A DNA stretch of 64,000 nt from an uncultured Oscillospiraceae bacterium (lineage in GTDB: Bacteria; Bacillota; Clostridia; Oscillospirales; Oscillospiraceae). The notes under the pieces were generated by a model. The model worked only from the letters and a program-made list of their open reading frames with translations, had not been told where the DNA came from and ran no database searches. The stretch lies in the NCBI GenBank assembly GCA_934591815.1, contig CAKTPV010000012.1:1-64000 (forward strand), in the 5' to 3' direction. How positions within the stretch are numbered: position 1 is the stretch's first letter; each line of letters starts with the position of its first letter. A program made the translations under genes and the position numbers. Shown in pieces: positions 58,294 through 64,000 of this stretch.

Positions 58294-59102
58294 TGGTCAT
58301 TTCCTTCCGTCAAGGGTGTCATCTCGCCCAGCACCACAAAGCGGTAGTTGTCCGCCTCATAGGAGCAGGTGCACATACCCACAATGCGCCCGGTGGGGAT
58401 ACCCCGGCCGGCATTGAAGGTGGACTGGCTGATGAATTGCGCCAGATCTGAATCGTTGAACGAGGTGTTGAACACCTCATGTGTCCCCGGCACGATCAGC
58501 CCCGCGAACAGATCTACCCGGTATGTCCCCTCGTTGGTGTACAGGTAGAAATACGGATGGGCGTCGTAGTACCACTGCTGCTTATAGCCGGAGATGGAGG
58601 CGAACATGGTACCGTCCGCCATGTGATGACCGTACAGCATATTGCACTGGGAGGTGAAGTCCCGGTTGGCGCGGGCGTCCAGAAAAATGGTGCCGTATAC
58701 GCTGTAATTGCCGTACAGGTCGTGGTGCAGGTAATAGTCGTTGTTGCCGTCATAGGCGATGGGGTAGCTGATCGGCGTACCCGGGCTGTACACATACCCG
58801 ATGATATCGTTGTAATGGGACTGCCACCAGCTCAGATCGATCTGCGCCGGCGGCGTAAGGCGCATGGTTTTTTCCGCCGTCTCGGCAATGTCCGCCCGCA
58901 GCTGCTCCACAGCGGCAGACAGCGGCTCCACAGCGGATAGTATGGCCTCCTCCGCCGCGCAGACGCAGGCTCTGGTCGTGTCCTGCACCGACTCCGTCTC
59001 CCCTGCCGCAGCCGTTCCCGCGCCCGTAAGTGCCAGCACACCCCATGAGGGCAGCCCCACCACGGCGGCAGCCAGCACCAGCGCGATCCATCTCTTTTTC
59101 AT
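58290..59102 (-). CDS. Class B-like sortase
   Basis: A 270-residue transpeptidase with an N-terminal signal-anchor (about 5-27) and a helical stretch before the catalytic barrel. The catalytic triad is visible as His in NMLYGHHM, Cys in GMCTCSYE (variant of TLxTC) and Arg in NYRFVVLGE. The long insert with YDGNNDYYLHHDLYGNYSVYG before the histidine suits class B. No protein with an LPXTG-like or NPQTN-like signal was noticed in the window, so its substrates are elsewhere. Start chosen at 59102 over 59123 on the signal sequence. It overlaps the thioesterase by four bases. Confidence 0.87.
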   Translation of the reverse strand: MKKRWIALVLAAAVVGLPSWGVLALTGAGTAAAGETESVQDTTRACVCAAEEAILSAVEPLSAAVEQLRADIAETAEKTMRLTPPAQIDLSWWQSHYNDIIGYVYSPGTPISYPIAYDGNNDYYLHHDLYGNYSVYGTIFLDARANRDFTSQCNMLYGHHMADGTMFASISGYKQQWYYDAHPYFYLYTNEGTYRVDLFAGLIVPGTHEVFNTSFNDSDLAQFISQSTFNAGRGIPTGRIVGMCTCSYEADNYRFVVLGEMTPLTEGNDQ

Positions 59103-59237
59103 CGTCTCGTCCCCCGCACACAAAATATGGCACTATTATACGCGGCGTTTCACCGCACCGTCAGGCTTCCCCGGAAATTTTCCCCACCTTGCCGGGACAT
59201 CCGCTTTCCCGTAGGAATCCTTCTTTTCCACGGGCGG

Positions 59238-59272
59238 AAAAAGACCGCCGCGCAGAGCGCGGCGGTCTTTTT
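59238..59272. terminator. Terminator after the pyruvate:ferredoxin oxidoreductase gene
   Basis: A 16-bp stem AAAAAGACCGCCGCGC/GCGCGGCGGTCTTTTT with an AGA loop, 29 bases beyond the minus-strand stop. Confidence 0.92.
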
Positions 59273-59300
59273 ATGTGCTTTTACCGTTGGCGGATACGGC

Positions 59301-62300
59301 TTATTTGTCGTACATCTCCACCAGCTTCAGCAGGTGCTCGTAGCGGGCCTTGGCCTCGTCCTCGTTGCGCTTGAACAGCACGTCCGCACGCTCGGGGAAC
59401 TCGCGGGTCAGGCGGGAGTAACGGGCCTCGTTCATCAGGAACTCCTGATAGCCGCCGGCGGGCGCCTTGGAGTCCAGCGTGAACTTCTTCTCGCCCTCGG
59501 GATTGTAGCGGAACAGGTTCCAGTAGCCGCAGTCCACGGCCTTCTTCATTTCCTTCTGGCAGTTCATCATGCCGCCCTTGATGGAGTGCATCTCGCAGGG
59601 GCTGTAGCCGATGATCAGGGACGGGCCGTGATAGGCCTCGGCCTCGGTGATGGCCTTGATGGTCTGCGCGGGGTTGGCACCCATGGCCACCTGTGCCACG
59701 TACACATAGCCGTACTGCATGGCGATCTCGGAGAGGCTCTTCTTCTTGATCTCCTTACCGGCGGCGGCGAACTGTGCCACCTGACCGATGTTGGAGGCCT
59801 TGGAAGCCTGTCCGCCGGTGTTGGAGTACACCTCGGTGTCGAACACGAAGATGTTCACGTCCTGCTTGGAGGCGATGACGTGATCCAGTCCGCCGTAGCC
59901 GATGTCGTAGGCCCAGCCGTCGCCGCCGAAGATCCACATGGACTTCTTGGCCAGATATTCCTTCTTGCTGAGGATATCAGCGGCCAGCGTGCAGGCGGCG
60001 CAGTCGCAGAACAGGGCGCCCTTGGCCTTCAGCTCGGCGGCATGCTCGGCAAACTGCGGCATGGCGGCCAGCTCCTCCACGGTGCAGATGCTCTCCTCCA
60101 GCGCCTTGACGTAGGCCTTGGCAGGCTCGGCGTTGGCGGTGCCGTCGTTCATGGTGTCCAGCCATGCCTGGGCAGCGGCCTTCAGCTCGGGACGCGCCCA
60201 CTCCACGGCGATCAGCTGGCGGGTCTCGTCAGCCAGATCCTCGCGGATCTTGTTCTGGCCGGTGAACATGCCCAGACCGTGCTCGGCGTTATCCTCGAAC
60301 AGGGAGTTGCACCATGCGGGGCCGTGGCCGTCCTTGTTGGTGCAGTAGGGAGACGTAGCCGCGGGACCGCCCCAGATGGAGGAGCAGCCGGTGGCGTTGG
60401 AGATATACATGTGGTCGCCGAACAGCTGGGTGACGAGACGGGCGTAGCTGGTCTCGGCGCAGCCGGCGCAGGAGCCGGAGAACTCCAGCATGGGCTGCTT
60501 GAACTGGCTGCCCTTGACGGTGTTGTCCTGCATATCCTTCTTCTCGGAGACCTCGGCCACGCAGTAGTCGAACACATCCTGCTGGGGCAGCTCGCCCTCC
60601 TGGGCGACCATGCTCAGGGCGTTCACCGGGCACGCGCCCACGCAGACGCCGCAGCCCATGCAGTCCAGCGGGCTGATGGCCATGGTGAACTGATAGGTGC
60701 CCTTGCCCTTGCCGGCCTTGATGTCCACGATCTTGGCCGCCTCGGGTGCCTTGGCCGCCTCGTCAGCGGTGAGGGCGAAGGGACGGATAGTGGCGTGGGG
60801 GCAGACATAGGCGCACTGGTTGCACTGGATGCACTTGGCGCTGTCCCAGGTGGGGACGGACACGGCCACGCCGCGCTTCTCGTAGGCGGCGGCGCCCAGC
60901 TCGAACTGGCCGTCCACATGATCCACAAAGGCGGAAACGGGCAGGCTGTCGCCGTCCATCTTGCCCACGGGCTCCAGAATGTCCTTGACCATCTTCACCA
61001 GCTCGGGCTTGCCCTCGAGCTGCTTGGGCTCCTTGGTATCCACAGCGTCGGCCCAGTCGGCGGGCACGTCGATCTTCTTGTAGGCGGTGGCGCCCAGATC
61101 GATGGCCTTGTAGTTCATGTCCACCACGTCCTGGCCCTTCTTCAGGTAGGAGGCCTTGGCCTTCTCCTTCATGTAGGCAATGGCCTCCTCCTCGGGCATG
61201 ACCTTGGCCAGGGAGAAGAACGCGGACTGGAGGATGGTGTTGTTGCGCTTGCCCATACCGATCTCGATGGCCAGATCAATGGCATCGATGGTATACAGCT
61301 GGATGTTGTTCCGGGCGATATAGCGCTTGGACGCGGCGTCCATGTGGTGGTTCAGCTCGTCGAAGTCCCACTGGCAGTTGATCATGTACACGCCGCCGGG
61401 CTTCACGTCCTGCACCATCTTGAAGCCCTTGGTCACATAGCTGGGATTGTGGCAGGCCACGAAGTCAGCCTTGTTGATGTAGTACGGGCTGCGGATGGGC
61501 TTGTCGCCGAAGCGCAGGTGGCTGATGGTCACGCCGCCGGTCTTCTTGGAGTCGTACTGGAAGTACGCCTGCACGTATTTGTCGGTGTGGTCGCCGATGA
61601 TCTTGATGGAGTTCTTGTTGGCGCCCACGGTGCCGTCGCCGCCCAGACCCCAGAACTTGCACTCGATGGTGCCGGGGGCGGCGGTGTTGGGACAGTTCTC
61701 GTCCTCCGGCAGGGACAGGTTGGTCACATCGTCCACGATGCCGATGGTGAACTGGCGCTTCATCTCGTCGCGCTTCAGCTCGCTGTATACGGCGAACACG
61801 GAGGCGGGAGGCGTATCCTTGCTGCCCAGACCGTAGCGGCCGCCGATGACCTTCACATCGTTCCAGCCGGCGTTGGCCAGCGCGGTGACAACGTCCTGAT
61901 ACAGAGGCTCGCCCTGGGAGCCGGGCTCCTTGGTGCGATCCAGCACGGCGATCTTCCGCACGGAGGCGGGCAGCGCCTCAATGAGCTTCTCGGCGGCGAA
62001 GGGGCGGAACAGACGCACCTTGACCAGACCCACCTTCTCGCCGTGGGCGTTCAGGTAGTCGATGACCTCCTCGGCCACGTCGCAGATGGAACCCATGGCC
62101 ACGATGACGCGGTCAGCGTCGGGTGCGCCGTAGTAGTTGAACAGCTTATAGTCGGTGCCCAGCTTGGCGTTGACCTTGTCCATGTACTTCTCCACCACGG
62201 CGGGCAGCTCGGTGTAGTACTTGTTGCAGGCCTCGCGGTGCTGGAAGAAGATGTCGCCGTTCTCGTGGGAACCGCGCATATGGGGATGCTCGGGGTTCAG

Positions 62301-62921
62301 GGCATGGCGGCGGAACTCAGCCACGGCGTCCATGTCGCACATATCCTTCAGATCCTCGTAGTCCCACACGGCGATCTTCTGGATCTCATGGCTGGTGCGG
62401 AAGCCGTCGAAGAAGTTGATGAAGGGCACCTTGCCGGACAGGGCGGCCAGATGTGCCACGGGGCTCAGATCCATGACCTCCTGCACGTTGCCCTCGCACA
62501 GCATGGCAAAGCCGGTCTGGCGGCACGCCATCACGTCGGAGTGGTCGCCGAAGATGTTCAGGGCGTGGGTGGACACGGTACGGGCGGAGACGTGGAACAC
62601 GCAGGGCAGCTGCTCTGCTGCGATCTTGTACATATTGGGGATCATCAGCAGCAGACCCTGAGACGCGGTGTAGGTGGTGGTCAGCGCACCTGCACCCAGA
62701 GAGCCGTGAACGGCGCCGGCTGCACCGGCCTCGGACTGCATCTCGACCACCTTGACCTTGGTGCCGAAGATGTTCTTCAGGCCGTTGGCGCTCCACTGGT
62801 CAACAAAGTCGGCCATGGGGCTGGACGGCGTGATGGGGTAGATGGCAGCTACCTCGGAAAACGCATAGGAAACATGCGCTGCGGCGTTATTGCCATCCAT
62901 GGATTTCATTTTTCTTACCAT
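59301..62921 (-). CDS. nifJ: Pyruvate:ferredoxin (flavodoxin) oxidoreductase
   Basis: A 1206-residue homodimer-type enzyme that oxidises pyruvate to acetyl-CoA and CO2, reducing ferredoxin, central to clostridial fermentation. The N-terminal domain has AIYPITPSSPMAD and the TPP-binding C-terminal region has GGDGWAYDIGYGGLDHVIAS. Two ferredoxin-type clusters are CIQCNQCAYVCP (about residues 690-705) and CMGCGVCVGACP (about 745-760), with further cysteines SCAGCAET and CDCAAC. The ATG at 62921 has AAGGAGG six bases upstream. A promoter is at 63079-63107. Single-gene unit. Confidence 0.97.
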   Translation of the reverse strand: MVRKMKSMDGNNAAAHVSYAFSEVAAIYPITPSSPMADFVDQWSANGLKNIFGTKVKVVEMQSEAGAAGAVHGSLGAGALTTTYTASQGLLLMIPNMYKIAAEQLPCVFHVSARTVSTHALNIFGDHSDVMACRQTGFAMLCEGNVQEVMDLSPVAHLAALSGKVPFINFFDGFRTSHEIQKIAVWDYEDLKDMCDMDAVAEFRRHALNPEHPHMRGSHENGDIFFQHREACNKYYTELPAVVEKYMDKVNAKLGTDYKLFNYYGAPDADRVIVAMGSICDVAEEVIDYLNAHGEKVGLVKVRLFRPFAAEKLIEALPASVRKIAVLDRTKEPGSQGEPLYQDVVTALANAGWNDVKVIGGRYGLGSKDTPPASVFAVYSELKRDEMKRQFTIGIVDDVTNLSLPEDENCPNTAAPGTIECKFWGLGGDGTVGANKNSIKIIGDHTDKYVQAYFQYDSKKTGGVTISHLRFGDKPIRSPYYINKADFVACHNPSYVTKGFKMVQDVKPGGVYMINCQWDFDELNHHMDAASKRYIARNNIQLYTIDAIDLAIEIGMGKRNNTILQSAFFSLAKVMPEEEAIAYMKEKAKASYLKKGQDVVDMNYKAIDLGATAYKKIDVPADWADAVDTKEPKQLEGKPELVKMVKDILEPVGKMDGDSLPVSAFVDHVDGQFELGAAAYEKRGVAVSVPTWDSAKCIQCNQCAYVCPHATIRPFALTADEAAKAPEAAKIVDIKAGKGKGTYQFTMAISPLDCMGCGVCVGACPVNALSMVAQEGELPQQDVFDYCVAEVSEKKDMQDNTVKGSQFKQPMLEFSGSCAGCAETSYARLVTQLFGDHMYISNATGCSSIWGGPAATSPYCTNKDGHGPAWCNSLFEDNAEHGLGMFTGQNKIREDLADETRQLIAVEWARPELKAAAQAWLDTMNDGTANAEPAKAYVKALEESICTVEELAAMPQFAEHAAELKAKGALFCDCAACTLAADILSKKEYLAKKSMWIFGGDGWAYDIGYGGLDHVIASKQDVNIFVFDTEVYSNTGGQASKASNIGQVAQFAAAGKEIKKKSLSEIAMQYGYVYVAQVAMGANPAQTIKAITEAEAYHGPSLIIGYSPCEMHSIKGGMMNCQKEMKKAVDCGYWNLFRYNPEGEKKFTLDSKAPAGGYQEFLMNEARYSRLTREFPERADVLFKRNEDEAKARYEHLLKLVEMYDK

Positions 62922-63078
62922 AACGTGCCTCCTTAAATAAATAGTCTTTTCAAAATTCCGCCTTCGCCCGTGCTGTACACAGGCAAAAGCACTCCCTCCC
63001 CGCACTCCGCTGGCGGCGGCCGGAAAGGAAGTTCATGTGAAAGCATCCTGTAAAAACGCTTTCCCGTCGGTATTGTTG

Positions 63079-63107
63079 ATAGTAACACAAACATTTCACC
63101 CTGTAAA
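63079..63107 (-). promoter_or_regulatory. Promoter of nifJ
   Basis: TTTACA (63107-63102) and TACTAT (63084-63079) on the minus strand with a 17-base spacer. The 5' UTR of about 150 bases (62922-63072) has no gene I can support; the gap from 63108 to 63298 holds the divergent start of the YifB gene. Confidence 0.65.
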
Positions 63108-63298
63108 CCTGATTTTTGTGATTTCTACTACTGTGAAACTTTTTTAGCGCCATGCACAAATTTTCTCATCCCATGCCCGTCTGAAAGTGTCGTTCCGCGC
63201 AAAACGCCCGCCGCTTTTTTGAAAAAAGCGCTGTTCACCCACCAATTTTTATGGTAAGATGAGGGGTGAACGACGTATTGGAAGGGAGATGACGGCCC

Positions 63299-64000
63299 AT
63301 GGTGGTCACCGTGCGTTCTCTGGGACTCACCGGCATCCGCGGCTACGAGGTGTCGGTGGAGTGTTTTCTCTCCGGCGGGCTGCCCGCCTTTGATGTGGTG
63401 GGCCTGCCGGACGCCGCCGTCAAGGAATCTCGGGAGCGTGTCCGCGCCGCCGTGAAAAACTGCGGCGCCAAATTCCCCGTCAGCCGGATCACCGTGAATC
63501 TGGCCCCCGCCCGTGTCCGCAAGGAGGGCACGCTGTACGACCTGCCCATCCTGCTGGGCATTCTGGCCGCGGCGGAGGAGCTGAAGCCCCTGCCGGAGGA
63601 CGCCGCCTTTCTGGGTGAGCTGAGCCTTACCGGGGCGCTGCGCCCCGTCACCGGCGTGCTGCCCATGGCGCTGTGCGCCGCCCGGTTGGGCATCAAGACG
63701 CTGTACGTCCCGGCGCAGAATGCCGCCGAGGCCACGCTGGCCGATGGCCTCACCGTCTACGGCGTGGAGGATGTGTCCCAGCTCATCGCCCACCTGAGGG
63801 GCGAGATGCCCATGACTCCCGCCGCCCGCTGGCAGCCGGAGCCCACCGCCCGTCCCCTGCCGGACTTTGCCGATGTGATGGGGCAGGAAAACGTGAAGCG
63901 CGGGCTGGAGATCGCCGCCGCCGGCGGCCACAACGTGCTGCTCATCGGTTCGCCCGGCGCGGGCAAGTCCATGCTGGCACGGCGCATCCCCTCCATTCTG
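63299..64000 (+). CDS. yifB: YifB/ComM family Mg-chelatase-like AAA+ protein, 3' truncated by the window edge
   Basis: The first 234 residues of a YifB/ComM-type protein, cut by the end of the window. The N-terminal fold is the ribosomal-S5-like domain ([22 protein letters not shown], then [16 protein letters not shown]). The AAA+ domain begins near residue 195, with [21 protein letters not shown] and Walker [11 protein letters not shown] at about 219-228. ComM helicases promote branch migration in natural transformation; YifB function in Clostridia is not established. GGGAG lies upstream of the ATG at 63299. Confidence 0.9.
   Translation, partial: MVVTVRSLGLTGIRGYEVSVECFLSGGLPAFDVVGLPDAAVKESRERVRAAVKNCGAKFPVSRITVNLAPARVRKEGTLYDLPILLGILAAAEELKPLPEDAAFLGELSLTGALRPVTGVLPMALCAARLGIKTLYVPAQNAAEATLADGLTVYGVEDVSQLIAHLRGEMPMTPAARWQPEPTARPLPDFADVMGQENVKRGLEIAAAGGHNVLLIGSPGAGKSMLARRIPSIL

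Noticed and set aside
59127-62936. Very long open frame on the plus strand opposite nifJ (1269 codons)
   Set aside because: It is antisense to a confidently identified enzyme. High GC and codon bias at the third position keep the opposite frame open; the sequence is repetitive in V, H, G and L with no domain.

Overview
This 64 kb window is a GC-rich, densely coded chromosomal segment. It most likely comes from a gut member of the Oscillospiraceae/Oscillospirales (Clostridia). The evidence is the Clostridia-type gene content (SpoIIID, a pyruvate:ferredoxin oxidoreductase, a YfiB/YfiC-like ABC pair), the AGGAGG ribosome-binding sites, a bile salt hydrolase, cohesin/dockerin-type surface proteins, and the canonical Firmicutes rimP-nusA-ylxR-ylxQ-infB-rbfA-nrnA-truB-ribF cluster. 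No insertion sequence, prophage, CRISPR array, rRNA or tRNA gene was seen. Species-level placement is not possible from the sequence alone.

Layout. 1-2.6 kb: the end of a DUF1980/TIGR03943-like protein, feoA, and a lipoprotein plus DHHW-family secreted protein pair. 2.6-7.2 kb: cytidine deaminase and a MarR-controlled heterodimeric ABC exporter with a clear promoter/operator. 7.2-11.8 kb: a short terminated leader, feoB, SRP RNA, dnaX and ybaB. 11.8-15.6 kb: a DUF3810 membrane metalloprotease-like protein, a thioesterase, an AI-2E family permease and a diacylglycerol-kinase-like enzyme. 15.7-19.4 kb: two tandem, closely related sodium-dependent (NSS) transporters. 19.6-23.8 kb: a DUF2804 protein and a Fur-family regulator with a zinc ABC importer behind a palindromic operator. 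23.8-32.1 kb: the translation and ribosome-maturation operon. 32.1-36.6 kb: two small proteins, a DUF1846 protein and Tex. 36.6-38.8 kb: SpoIIID, a degenerate glutaminase-domain protein with an attenuator-like leader, and a LysR regulator. 39-43 kb: BrnQ and a MoxR/VWA pair. 43-50.2 kb: a homocysteine methyltransferase-like enzyme, a membrane-anchored cohesin-like protein next to a dockerin protein, and a DUF4015 glycosidase-like protein. 50.2-54 kb: a sulfonate/nitrate-type ABC importer and cysK behind a cysteine-rich leader peptide. 54-64 kb: pyk, proC, bile salt hydrolase, a second thioesterase, a class B-like sortase, pyruvate:ferredoxin oxidoreductase and the start of a YifB/ComM-like AAA protein.

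How the genes work together. The translation cluster is housekeeping. Metal homeostasis is represented by FeoA, FeoB and ZnuABC with its Fur-family regulator. Fermentative central metabolism is represented by Pyk and the oxidoreductase. Cysteine supply appears to be controlled through a short ORF with four cysteine codons placed between the cysK promoter and cysK. The most distinctive items are that cysteine-codon leader, the adjacent cohesin-like/dockerin pair, a spoIIID gene that has no ATG, GTG or TTG start, and several short promoter-hairpin leaders that look like attenuators or small RNAs.

All calls rest on reading the sequence and on recall of protein families. No search or structure prediction was run.
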